A stretch of DNA of 55,345 nucleotides from a virus, in IMG/VR virus record IMGVR_UViG_3300044971_001115, positions 1 to 55,345 of that record. One strand, 5' to 3'. The notes beneath the pieces were generated by a model that saw only the letters and a list, made by a program, of their open reading frames with translations, made no database searches and was not told where the DNA came from. This document shows, in pieces, positions 33,401 to 41,244 of this stretch. Position numbers and translations under genes: made by a program. How positions within the stretch are numbered: the first letter of the stretch is position 1; each line of letters begins with the position of its first letter.

Positions 33401-35166
33401 GCTCACGTAGCAAGTACCAGTACTTCCACACTGGTGTTTGCCGCACCGATTCAGGTAAAGACTATCCAGTTGGTCAGCTAACTCTTGCTGGCGGTCATGC
33501 TTCTCTACACGCAGACGCAGCACAGGCAGCTAAGCACTACGATGACACAGCTTCGGCTATTGCGGATGTTCACGCTGGTGAAGATCAGTACGGCATCTGG
33601 GTCTCTGGTTCAGTGAGGCCTGATGCCTCTGAGATGGATATCCGCAAGCTACGTGCTTCGGCTCCTTCTGGTGACTGGCGTCCAATCAACGGCTCTCTGG
33701 AACTTGTTGCTGTATGTCAGGTAAACGTTCCTGGCTTCCCTGTTGCTCGTGCCCTAGTTGCATCGGGTAAGGTATTTGCTCTTGTTGCTGCAGGTGCTAA
33801 CTACTTCGCTATGATGAGGAGCCAGCACGTTGTTTCGCTTGTAGAGCGTGCAGCAAAGCTAGGCGAACTAAGTGCTAGCTCGGCTGACCTGATGGAACGT
33901 TTTGAGACTCAGTTTGGTTACATTCCTCGTGCAAAGCGTGAAGACCTTGCCAAGTCTGGCGAGGCTATGAAGGACGGCTCGTTCCCTATCAAAAACGTAG
34001 AAGACCTCAAGAACGCTATTCAGGCTCATGGTCGTGCAAAAGATATTGCTGCTGCAAAGAAGCACATTATGAAGCGAGCCAGGGCACTTGGCAAGTGGAA
34101 GCTAGTTCCAGAGGAATGGAAGAACGCTAAGACTGTTACCGCCTCTGCTCAGGTTGATGACATGCGTGAGCGTGCTCTAGTTGCTTCTGCTGTTGCAGAA
34201 CTAGCCAAGATCAGCAACGAAGAGCGTGGAACCCTTGCTGAAAAGGGCTACGCTATGTCAGATGGTGCCTACCCAATCCGTAACACCGAAGACCTAAAGA
34301 ATGCTGTTAAGGCATTCGGTCGTGCAAAAGAATCTGAGCGTGCCGAAGTTCGCCGCCACATCATGAAGCGTGCTCGCCAGCTTAAGGCTGCTGATCTGAT
34401 TCCAGACCAGTGGAAGAGCTCGCACACTATGTCTATGGCAAACAGCAACCTAGAGCGTATGCGTGCAGTTGTTGCATCGCTTAGAAGTGAGTTTGCTGAT
34501 GAAGAAGAAGAAGCTCTTCCTACCGACGCAGACATTGAGCTACTAGCTAAAGCTAAATCTGAGGCAGACAAGCAGACCGCTGAAGAGGTCCAACGTGCAG
34601 AGGACATTGCTGCAGGTAAGACCACAGATGTACCTAACTACGATGAAGAAGGTCGCAGCAAGTACACCCCTAAGACTCAGCCGCGTGATGCTAAAGGTAA
34701 GTACCGCAAGGTTCTAGCTCGTCTACGTCAGGACCTCGGTGTTGCTGGTCTACAGAAGGCTCTCCTAAAGGTTCAGGATGCCGAAAACCTAGAGTTCGCC
34801 GGAAACTACGAAGCTTCTCAGAAAGCTAGCTCCGAGCTTCTAGGAATTATCGACCGCCTAGACACCAATGCTCTTAACCCACAGGCTCTAGAAAATGTAC
34901 AGAACTCAGCTCGCGAGCTTGGTCGAGTCATTTCTAACCTTCCACTACCTTTCGGTGCAGAAGCCGAAAAACTAAGATTTAGCGATCTACCTTCTGGGCT
35001 CAAGGACCTCATCGATCAGATGATTACTCGAGTCGAGTCGAAGATTGGTAAAGAGGACGCAGATATTGCAACTAAAGATCTAAAGTCCTACATGTCCGGA
35101 GCCGATGTTTACTCTCAGGGAGAAGTACAGTCCCAAATGAGTAAGCTCCTCCGACTCCTTACCTAA
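30439..35166 (+). CDS. Multidomain head maturation protease (1575 aa)
   Basis: The core is a prohead protease-like domain at about residues 735-900, with candidate catalytic H795 (TGEGHMGS) and S843 (GVSADLD). In front of it come a head-operon domain (YTIPDG to GRIAWALWGGD, about 75-178), an RD-x-x-GKF motif with an SH3/KOW-like barrel (about 350-420), and a conserved IRWGTPGDWTRC segment at ~657. After it come two tandem DUF6582-type repeats (about 1165-1235 and 1255-1325; MKDGSFPI and MSDGAYPI) and a second RD-x-x-GKY motif. Typical phage proteases are several-fold shorter. It would cleave the acidic N-terminus of the capsid protein next door and possibly the giant cargo proteins. No Shine-Dalgarno is obvious. 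Confidence 0.82.
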   Translation: MAEYLGSIGKLSLFAVGNHSVIVDTDLNMVTEFGALSNIQKSGWALEEFVSDAAHDLASAALYDTANPIIASAGRMYTIPDGVKSEAKKALEWRKEEKRGGTPVGMNTARTLAKGGQIGIEKVRHIAKYFPRHEVDKKGKGWKPGQDNFPSNGRIAWALWGGDAAWRWASDIVERENKKSMTAGGFVEFESYDDAYSDTNAFKAAHELDTNYGPEFLARVRLDGSGIDRLYKIEIDGHVYVWDDCSWDDLSHVDGDIYTYDSSLDDPYDQVEKTHVMIDPDSAVIISAMMQEAPFKSVQINEIDYEESMMMSNAMADLDYEILDRAIMAAGVAAVDPSKDGNYTPEERGEKADKQPRDAGGKFAKAGNRVVVGGDTKRGIGTITKVDNKSGKVDVKLDDGRDITVDSKLTKAFKPGEEPAPMAPAMEQPVPKKKVEPVSTEGILGEPRKKTNEPKAELSESPAPLTKPEIDEMFVEWAASVVSARAASSKAVTAAAPAPATEEPLTPKTSDVTPKYIAIVSPDDPQAVMDLVALVPATATTTEPLMYIRKDGKWVADEQTLKDLKSATPPPVVVLDTQELLNDILKQVDKIENVASTPSKEKPTAETQAAASIYEHLINFWSGSAQAMVAAGGLDRNRGNAEELRQYWTRGKGAAKIRWGTPGDWTRCVRQLSKYMGPRAKGYCQLRHKEATGVYTGSRFNPGKDDSRSLTTFNDRFEDAMIEKSYYAAEVASIKERMGLTAAALPIASGAKFTIPLLIPEDLESGDGRKFKSESIDVRDLPLPLLWQIKTGEGHMGSVVVGRIDHMERIPSGIGNAYGVFDTGPYGREAERLVRNGFIRGVSADLDQFEAKEVDSENAEDSEEVSKQKLTINHARVMAATIVAKPAFQECSIIITDDGDTGIQEDRVIPADGIYEESVETFAPAEALTASGFLDSAIPVTPPEHWFHDPKLTKPTPITVEPDGRIYGHIAAWHVNHIGMPRSTRPPRSRSKYQYFHTGVCRTDSGKDYPVGQLTLAGGHASLHADAAQAAKHYDDTASAIADVHAGEDQYGIWVSGSVRPDASEMDIRKLRASAPSGDWRPINGSLELVAVCQVNVPGFPVARALVASGKVFALVAAGANYFAMMRSQHVVSLVERAAKLGELSASSADLMERFETQFGYIPRAKREDLAKSGEAMKDGSFPIKNVEDLKNAIQAHGRAKDIAAAKKHIMKRARALGKWKLVPEEWKNAKTVTASAQVDDMRERALVASAVAELAKISNEERGTLAEKGYAMSDGAYPIRNTEDLKNAVKAFGRAKESERAEVRRHIMKRARQLKAADLIPDQWKSSHTMSMANSNLERMRAVVASLRSEFADEEEEALPTDADIELLAKAKSEADKQTAEEVQRAEDIAAGKTTDVPNYDEEGRSKYTPKTQPRDAKGKYRKVLARLRQDLGVAGLQKALLKVQDAENLEFAGNYEASQKASSELLGIIDRLDTNALNPQALENVQNSARELGRVISNLPLPFGAEAEKLRFSDLPSGLKDLIDQMITRVESKIGKEDADIATKDLKSYMSGADVYSQGEVQSQMSKLLRLLT

Positions 35167-35181
35167 AAAGTAAGGTAAAAT
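35157..35181. promoter_or_regulatory. Hairpin and TAAAAT box upstream of the capsid gene
   Basis: CCTTAC (35157-35162) pairs with GTAAGG (35170-35175) around a 7-nt A-rich loop that contains the protease stop codon. TAAAAT follows at 35176-35181. The word GTAAAATTACTA is shared with the region before the 2642-aa gene. It may be a promoter for the capsid operon with a weak hairpin. Confidence 0.35.
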
Positions 35182-35286
35182 TACTAATAGGTAGAGTGCC
35201 TTGCAACTTATGTTTGTGTAGTCCCTCGGCCTTGATTGTTCACCATGAATGGTAAAACATTCATCAAACCAAATACTGGCCTAGGA

Positions 35287-35292
35287 GGTACA
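35287..35292 (+). promoter_or_regulatory. Strong Shine-Dalgarno deciding the capsid start
   Basis: A full AGGAGGT begins at 35283 and ends about 4 nt before the in-frame GTG at 35293. The other in-frame starts upstream (TTG 35236, ATG 35245) have no such site. This supports GTG 35293 as the capsid start. Confidence 0.55.
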
Positions 35293-37338
35293 GTGTACGA
35301 CCAAATTAAAACTCAGCTAGACACCATTGCTGAGCTAAGCGACGAACAAGTCGCAGAGCTACAGGGTGGAATCGTTGGCGAGTTCGAAAAGGTTGAGGGC
35401 GAAGAGCCTACTCCTGAGACAGTTGATGCTATGACGTCACTTGCTGACTCCCTAGACATCGTGCGTGGTGAGCTAGCTCGCCGAGAGGCACAAGCTGAAC
35501 AGCTTGCCGCCCAGGCTGCAGAAGCCACCGCACGTGTTAAGGGTGTAACTGAAGAGACATCTGGAGAGGAAATGGCTATGGATGAGCCTATGGAAGAGGA
35601 GACTCCTGTAGAGGAAGCTCCTATGGAAGAGGCCCCTGTCGTCGAAGAAACCGAAACTGCAATGGAAGAAGAAGAGGCTCCTATGATGGAAGCCCCTGAA
35701 TCTGAAGAAGCTCCAATGGATATGGAAGCTCCTGTTGAAGAAGAGGAATCACCAGCTGATGAAGCTGAAGACGCCAAAGAAGAGAAGAAGAAGTCCGAGA
35801 GCGAATTTAGCTCGGAATCTGAAGACTCCGCTCCAGCCGAGGAAGCAGTAGTAGTAGAGGAAGCAGTAGAACTTGCTGTTGAATCTGAGCCTGCCGCCGA
35901 AGCATCAACCACTCAGGTAGAAGGATCCGAACTTTCGACCGACGAAACAACTAATCAAGAAACATCTATTGAGCTAGAAGCTCAGGAAGAGCAGGCACCC
36001 GTGACCGCCGCAGCAGAACAGCCTTTCGAGGCCCCAGCTGACCGTCAGCCTGTAGTTCAGGTTTCGGAGGCAGCCCCAGTAGCAATTACTGCAGGTGCCG
36101 ACATTCCTGGTTACACCGCTGGCAGCACAATTGACAGCATGTACGACGTAGCTTCGGCTATGGAGAAGCGTATCCACTCGCTCCGTCGTGTTAACGGTGG
36201 AGATGGAGAGCAGCACATTGTTGCATCTGTCACCACTCAGTTCCCAGAGGATCGTATCCTCACATCCGACGCAGAGTCAAACGCACAGAAGATTGCAGCC
36301 GTTTCCGGCCCAGAGGCACTTGTTGCTTCGGGTGGTCACTCAGCTCCATTCGAAGTTAAGTATGACATCTTCAGCATTGGTTCGACATCAGTACGTCCAC
36401 TTCGTGACGCACTGCCTCGTTTCCAGGCTGACCGCGGCGGTATCCGTTACATCGTTCCACCTACGTTTGCTAACGTAACGTCGAACACCACCACCTATTC
36501 AGACGCTGTTGGCATCTGGACATCTGCAAATGACTCTGCTGAGACACCTAGCCCTGCGGCTAAGCTCTCGAAGACCATTGCTGCTGCTTCAGAAACCACA
36601 GCCCAGACTGACGCTGTAACCCTACAGCTACAGTTCGGTAACCTAATGACCCGTGCTTACCCAGAACTAATTGCTCGTCACAACGAGCTAGCTCTAGTTC
36701 AGCACGCTCGTGAGGCTGAAGAGAACCTAGTATCGAAGATTGCTTCGGCATCGACCGCTGTTACCACAACCAACCTAATTGGTTTTGGTCGCGACTTCCT
36801 AGTACAGGTACGTCGTGCAGCTGTTGCTTACCGTAGCCGCCACCGTCTAGACCCTAAGGCTCGCCTTAAGGCTGTAGTTCCTTTCTGGATCTACGAGGCA
36901 ATGGCTTCGGACTTGACCCTGAACATGCCTGGTGATGGTACCCTCGGTGTGTCTGAGTCTGAAATCAACGGCTACCTAGCTAACTCGAACGTAGACATCG
37001 TTCCAGTACTTGACAACACCTCGTCGTCACTTGCTGGCTCGTTCAACATGTTCCAGGACGCTGCAGCTCTAAACGAGTTCCCGGACACCTTCCGCTGGTT
37101 CCTATTCGCTGAAGGAACATTCTTGTTCCTAGACGGTGGAACTCTGGACCTTGGAATCATTCGTGACTCGACTCTTGTCGGCACAAACGATTACAAGATG
37201 TTCGTTGAAACCTTCGAAGGTTTGGCAAAGGTTGGTATCGAGTCACTCGCTATCACCTCGACCATCTCGATCAACGGTTCAGCTGCTGCACTACGCGACA
37301 CCACCGGCAACACTGCTGCCGCTACTATCGAGCTTTAA
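35293..37338 (+). CDS. Major capsid protein with long acidic N-terminal scaffold-like domain
   Basis: The C-terminal ~400 residues look like an HK97-type shell protein (with RHRLDPKARLKAVVPFWIYE and FPDTFRWFLFAEGTFLFLDGG). The N-terminal ~230 residues are a helical start (ELSDEQVAELQGG) followed by a very acidic Glu/Pro/Ala-rich stretch, typical of a delta/scaffold domain removed by the protease encoded upstream. The length is 682 aa from GTG 35293, chosen for its perfect Shine-Dalgarno; ATG 35245 would add 16 residues. It is the most likely shell subunit by size, position and the strong ribosome site. A stable hairpin follows the stop. Confidence 0.88.
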   Translation: MYDQIKTQLDTIAELSDEQVAELQGGIVGEFEKVEGEEPTPETVDAMTSLADSLDIVRGELARREAQAEQLAAQAAEATARVKGVTEETSGEEMAMDEPMEEETPVEEAPMEEAPVVEETETAMEEEEAPMMEAPESEEAPMDMEAPVEEEESPADEAEDAKEEKKKSESEFSSESEDSAPAEEAVVVEEAVELAVESEPAAEASTTQVEGSELSTDETTNQETSIELEAQEEQAPVTAAAEQPFEAPADRQPVVQVSEAAPVAITAGADIPGYTAGSTIDSMYDVASAMEKRIHSLRRVNGGDGEQHIVASVTTQFPEDRILTSDAESNAQKIAAVSGPEALVASGGHSAPFEVKYDIFSIGSTSVRPLRDALPRFQADRGGIRYIVPPTFANVTSNTTTYSDAVGIWTSANDSAETPSPAAKLSKTIAAASETTAQTDAVTLQLQFGNLMTRAYPELIARHNELALVQHAREAEENLVSKIASASTAVTTTNLIGFGRDFLVQVRRAAVAYRSRHRLDPKARLKAVVPFWIYEAMASDLTLNMPGDGTLGVSESEINGYLANSNVDIVPVLDNTSSSLAGSFNMFQDAAALNEFPDTFRWFLFAEGTFLFLDGGTLDLGIIRDSTLVGTNDYKMFVETFEGLAKVGIESLAITSTISINGSAAALRDTTGNTAAATIEL

Positions 37339-37366
37339 GCCTTAGTAGAAATAGCAGAATTGTTGA

Positions 37367-37390
37367 GGGGGGCCTGGAAACAGGTCCCCC
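37367..37390 (+). terminator. Very stable hairpin with GAAA tetraloop after the capsid gene
   Basis: A 10-bp G/C-rich stem (37367-37376 with 37381-37390, one G-U pair) is capped by a GAAA tetraloop. The downstream sequence is A-rich without a T run, so full intrinsic termination is doubtful. It may protect the 3' end of the capsid mRNA or lower expression of downstream genes. Confidence 0.5.
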
Positions 37391-37432
37391 GATACAAAAT
37401 CAAATAGACTTTTAAATTTAAGGATTCTTAAA

Positions 37433-38524
37433 ATGGCTTTTCCAAAGAATGGCGTTGTAGAGGCATCACAAATCATGCCCTCCGCTTTTGGCCTACTTGC
37501 CGTAGTAAAACCTGAAAACTCTGCTGACGAGGACATGTGGGTTCGTGGCTTCTCTCAGGAATATGAATCTACTGTAGACACCCTAACTAACTGGGATGAC
37601 ACAGACACAACGAGTTACGTATTGGTAAATAACGCAACAGTTAATTACTACGATGAGATTAAGCCTTTCTTTATTGAAATTGACGAAGTCCGCTCGACTC
37701 TAGGTTTCTTGGGGATTGACCGAATTGAGCGTTTAAAGCGTCAACTAGAAGGAGTAAGTCAAAAATCCATAGAGCGTGAACTTTGGAATGGTGATATTCG
37801 CATTGCTCAGGGACATGACAACAAGGCTTTAGTTTCATCTAGCGTATCTGTTCTTGATGGCACAGGGCTTTCGTCGAAGCGTGCCCTAGCTGTTCTTGAG
37901 AATGGTATTGCTCAAGTTTCTCATGGCGGGGAGCAGGGTGTAATCCACTCAACTCGCGACGTAGTTGCCCTTCTTTCGAGCAACTCAAACATGCTTTTCC
38001 ACGAGAAGGGCAAGGACCACCTACAAACCATGGGCGGCACCCCCGTCGTGGTCGGCTCTGGTTACAGTGGTGATGGTCCTCGTATTGCTGCTGCTACGGC
38101 AACCATCTCAACCAACACTACGTTGACTATCAACACATCTACTCCGCACTACCTACTTGCAGGTGACACCGTCCGTTACTCCCTTGTTGGAGCAAACATC
38201 AATCAATCTTCAACTTCTACAGCAGTCGTCACTAAAGTCGACGCTGACACAGTAACTATTACTATTGCTAGCTCAACTAACGCTAGCCAAGAGGCCGTAA
38301 CTGGGTACATCCAGCAAATCGGAACTACCTCTGCAAAATGGATTTACGGCACAGGAAAAGTTCGAGTTTACTTGGGCAATATTGATGTTGTAAACGACAA
38401 TCTAAGCCAGGCTTACGATGTGTCAGGTAATGCGAATGACATGCGTATTAAAGCAATCCGCCCTGCAGCGGCTTACTTTAGTACATCAATCCACCTAGCT
38501 GTCAGAGTAGATCTAACAGCCTAA
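37433..38524 (+). CDS. Second head-region structural protein (363 aa)
   Basis: It lies between the capsid and tail tube genes, with AAGGA upstream of the ATG. The N-terminal half has a helical region (LKRQLEGVSQKSIERELWNGD) and a later TMGGTPVVVGSGYSGDGP segment; the C-terminus contains WIYGTGKVRVYLG and ends in HLAVRVDL. A beta segment near residues 220-300 (TPHYLLAGDTVRYSLVG) resembles the module repeated in the tail proteins. The layout recalls capsid-associated proteins of actinophages, such as a second shell, pentamer or decoration protein. It is clearly virion-like, but the exact role is not fixed by the sequence. Confidence 0.65.
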   Translation: MAFPKNGVVEASQIMPSAFGLLAVVKPENSADEDMWVRGFSQEYESTVDTLTNWDDTDTTSYVLVNNATVNYYDEIKPFFIEIDEVRSTLGFLGIDRIERLKRQLEGVSQKSIERELWNGDIRIAQGHDNKALVSSSVSVLDGTGLSSKRALAVLENGIAQVSHGGEQGVIHSTRDVVALLSSNSNMLFHEKGKDHLQTMGGTPVVVGSGYSGDGPRIAAATATISTNTTLTINTSTPHYLLAGDTVRYSLVGANINQSSTSTAVVTKVDADTVTITIASSTNASQEAVTGYIQQIGTTSAKWIYGTGKVRVYLGNIDVVNDNLSQAYDVSGNANDMRIKAIRPAAAYFSTSIHLAVRVDLTA

Positions 38525-38544
38525 CCAATAAGGAGAATAGCTAA

Positions 38545-39846
38545 ATGGCTACTCAAGATTATGCAGCCAGCATCCAGGGTGTGTCAATTCGTGTCACCCG
38601 TCTGGACGAGTCTGGCAACCTACTGAACGGGCCGGGTGACAGCTACGTAACATCAGCTTTCATGCGTGTATCGTTCACCCCAGAATACGAAGAAGGCGAC
38701 GAGATCACCGAAAAGAACGCTAACGGTATCGTTTGCGTAACTTACAAGTCTCCTGACGTTCTAAAGCGTATCACCATGGAGCTCGCTATCTGTGAGCCAG
38801 ACCCTGAAATTAGCTCGCTAATCTCTGGCGGTCTCTTGCTTCGCAAGGGCAACCAGTCGATTGGTTGGGCATCTCCAGGCGTTGGTGACGACCCAGCCGG
38901 TTACGGTGTTTCTATCGAGGTTTGGTCTCACGCTATTGCAAACGGTAAGAAGAGCACCACTCTTCCTTACTTCCACTGGGTATTCCCATACGCTAAGCTA
39001 CGTCAGTCGGGCGACCGCGTTATTGAAAACGGTATGCTTGCAACTACATTCGAAGGTTACGGCCTTGGAAACGTTAACTTCAACAACGGTCCTGATGGCC
39101 GCTGGGAGTTCGACGCAGCTGCAGACCGTCCATACTCATACGCACGTGCGACATGGGCTCCACAGGGTCTTAAGGGCTTCTACACCTGGAACTACGCCGG
39201 TGAGGGTGCCACTGAGGACACAACCTACAACGCAGTTACCAACCTTAATGGCATCTCTGCTCAGGTTACCGCTGCTGCTCTAACAACTAACGTTGCTACA
39301 GTGACTACTGCAACTGCACACGGCTTTGCTGTTGGTCAGAGCGTAACTCTAACTGGCGTTGAAGGTGCCCTATCAGTAACTAAGAAGGCTGTTACTTCTA
39401 ACGTAGCTACTCTAACTCTATCAAGCGTAACTGCTAACCAGATGGCTATCGGCGATGTTATTACAGTTGCTGGCGTAGATGAGACGTTCAACGGTACTTC
39501 TAGAACTCTAACTGGAGTTAATACAACTGCTGGCACTGTAACCTTCGCTCTAGTCACTGCTGATGTGACTGAAGCTAACGCTACTGGTACGATTGTTCGT
39601 AACTTCTTCAACACTACTGGTACAATTGACACCGTTCCAAGCACAACCACCTTCACGTTCAATGACCGTGCTGGAACTGCTATGGCACGTACTGGTGGAA
39701 ACATCACAACGATTACCTCGCCTGCTGGTGCTGTAGCATCGACAGACTCGCTATCGAGCTCGACAACCGGTTACAACGTTCCTGGTAACGTCAACTTCAA
39801 CCCTGACGAAGCTATCGACCGCGTAATTCAGTCGAACGAGAGCTAA
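38545..39846 (+). CDS. Major tail tube protein with C-terminal beta-module insertions
   Basis: Residues 1-230 resemble actinophage tail tube proteins: IQGVSIRVTRLDESGNLL, the EEGDEITEKNANG motif and FHWVFPYAKLR. The subunits stack into the tube inside the tail. Residues 235-420 add two beta modules of the family seen in the tail-tip genes (ATAHGFAVGQSVTLTGVEG), probably surface decorations along the tail. AAGGAG precedes the ATG. A long hairpin follows the stop. Confidence 0.82.
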   Translation: MATQDYAASIQGVSIRVTRLDESGNLLNGPGDSYVTSAFMRVSFTPEYEEGDEITEKNANGIVCVTYKSPDVLKRITMELAICEPDPEISSLISGGLLLRKGNQSIGWASPGVGDDPAGYGVSIEVWSHAIANGKKSTTLPYFHWVFPYAKLRQSGDRVIENGMLATTFEGYGLGNVNFNNGPDGRWEFDAAADRPYSYARATWAPQGLKGFYTWNYAGEGATEDTTYNAVTNLNGISAQVTAAALTTNVATVTTATAHGFAVGQSVTLTGVEGALSVTKKAVTSNVATLTLSSVTANQMAIGDVITVAGVDETFNGTSRTLTGVNTTAGTVTFALVTADVTEANATGTIVRNFFNTTGTIDTVPSTTTFTFNDRAGTAMARTGGNITTITSPAGAVASTDSLSSSTTGYNVPGNVNFNPDEAIDRVIQSNES

Positions 39847-39863
39847 TAAGTTAAAAACTGATG

Positions 39864-39907
39864 AAGGCGGCGTGTGTCGGTATCGAAATATGCCGACCCG
39901 CCGCCTT
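39864..39907 (+). terminator. Long G/C hairpin after the tail tube gene
   Basis: AAGGCGGCG (39864-39872) pairs perfectly with CGCCGCCTT (39899-39907), and an inner GTCGG/CCGAC stem extends the structure around an A/T-rich loop. Only a short T-containing stretch follows (TTAATCAT). It could terminate or process the abundant tail tube mRNA. Confidence 0.55.
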
Positions 39908-39930
39908 AATCATATCTAGGAGATAAGACG

Positions 39931-41040
39931 ATGGCAGCAAACTACTGGGTCCAGACTACTGAGCTGGGCGACTATGCCAACACAGAGTATGCAGACGAAG
40001 CCTGCAAGACTGCGTCTTACCTGCTTTGGGCAATGTCTGGCCGCAAATACACTGGCACAACAATTGTTACCGAACGCTACACCTGCACCCTACGCAATAA
40101 CCGTATGGGGCCGTCCACCAAGACCAACTCTCCAATCCTTTTCGGTGGAGACGTTTACAACATCCCAAGTGACGACTACGACGAGTACTCGGAACTGACT
40201 ACTGATGGCATGTCACCTGACGCACGTATCAAACTACGTGGACGTCCAATCATTAAGATTCATTCAATTAGAAATAAGAATGGACTTATCTTAGACCCGT
40301 CGAGCTACTACCTAGTTGACCACTCGACTATCCACATCACCGCGGGAACTCCGTGGACCCCATGCAACACTGAAGTTACTTATGAGTATGGTGCCGCTGT
40401 TCCTATGGCTGGAAAGATGGCTGCTCGTACTCTTGCTATGGAGTTTGCAAAGCTCTGGGCTGGCGATGACGACTGCCAGCTTCCTCAGCGTATTACATCT
40501 GTATCTCGCCAGGGTGTGTCATTTACTATTCTTGACAACCAGGAGTTCATCGAAGAACTTCGCACTGGTCTTTACGCTGTTGACCTTTTCCTCAAGACCA
40601 CTAACCCAGACAACGCTCGTCGCAAGTCTAAAGTATTCTCTCCCGATGCACCACGTGCCCGCCGCTACACTCCCAAAACCGAGGTTCTCACTGCTAATGC
40701 TAGCTACGACCTAACAGTTGTTAAATCTACCCCTGCAACCTGGACATCCACTGGAACTGCTGCCAATCTTAGCAACTTTTTTCCAGATTCTGGCTGGTCA
40801 CCTAAGATTACAGTTTACAGCTACAGCGAGGCAAGATCGGCTGATTTAGATTCTTCAGCCATCACAGTGAATACAACCTCAAACGTTGTATCATTTACAG
40901 TTTCATACGACAAGGCTTTCTCGGCTTTGGGTATGGTAGATCCAGGAACCTGGACTCTCTTTGCCACCAAGACAATTGCTGGTGTGGAGAATATTGCAGA
41001 AATAGTATCTGGAAACCTCCAGATCAAACTATATAGTTAG
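39931..41040 (+). CDS. Head-to-tail adaptor (connector) protein with extra C-terminal domain
   Basis: The N-terminal ~200 residues match head-tail adaptors of the gp6/gp15 type: a helical start (EACKTASYLLWAMSGRKY), then a beta part and a C-terminal helix (AARTLAMEFAKLW). This protein binds beneath the portal ring. Residues 245-369 form an additional beta-rich domain (WTSTGTAANLSNFFPDSGW), not usual for such adaptors, so the 369-aa length is above the norm. CTAGGAGA precedes the ATG. Confidence 0.78.
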   Translation: MAANYWVQTTELGDYANTEYADEACKTASYLLWAMSGRKYTGTTIVTERYTCTLRNNRMGPSTKTNSPILFGGDVYNIPSDDYDEYSELTTDGMSPDARIKLRGRPIIKIHSIRNKNGLILDPSSYYLVDHSTIHITAGTPWTPCNTEVTYEYGAAVPMAGKMAARTLAMEFAKLWAGDDDCQLPQRITSVSRQGVSFTILDNQEFIEELRTGLYAVDLFLKTTNPDNARRKSKVFSPDAPRARRYTPKTEVLTANASYDLTVVKSTPATWTSTGTAANLSNFFPDSGWSPKITVYSYSEARSADLDSSAITVNTTSNVVSFTVSYDKAFSALGMVDPGTWTLFATKTIAGVENIAEIVSGNLQIKLYS

Positions 41041-41049
41041 GAAATAAAA

Positions 41050-41232
41050 ATGGCAGTTCAAACAAACTTCCGTGCAGTCGACATGCCAGGCACTACAAAG
41101 CCTGTCGTTGAAGCCGCAAAGGCTGCTCCAAAAGCTGCTGCTCCGAAGGTTACAAAGGCCTCTACTCCAAAGGTAGAAGAAGTTGTTGCTGAGGTAGTTG
41201 TAGCAGTAGAAGAAGAGAAGTCCGCAGAGTAG
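41050..41232 (+). CDS. Small Ala/Lys/Pro-rich protein (60 aa)
   Basis: This 60-aa protein is low-complexity: an Ala/Lys/Pro-rich middle (AKAAPKAAAPKVTKAS) and an acidic Val/Glu C-terminus. TAGGAA lies shortly upstream of the ATG. No domain is recognised. Coding status rests on spacing: it fills the gap between two neck genes without overlap and has a plausible ribosome site. Confidence 0.55.
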   Translation: MAVQTNFRAVDMPGTTKPVVEAAKAAPKAAAPKVTKASTPKVEEVVAEVVVAVEEEKSAE

Positions 41233-41244
41233 TAGAATATACTC
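41233..41244 (+). promoter_or_regulatory. -10 element placed for leaderless expression of the tail terminator gene
   Basis: TAGAAT at 41233-41238, 6 nt, then ATG at 41245, with no Shine-Dalgarno. No -35 is visible. It matches the other three sites with the same spacing. Confidence 0.42.

Noticed and set aside
35313-35912. 199-aa Ser-rich minus-strand frame opposite the capsid gene
   Set aside because: The Ser/Ala-rich sequence is a mirror of the Glu/Ala codons of the acidic capsid arm; no ribosome site or motif.
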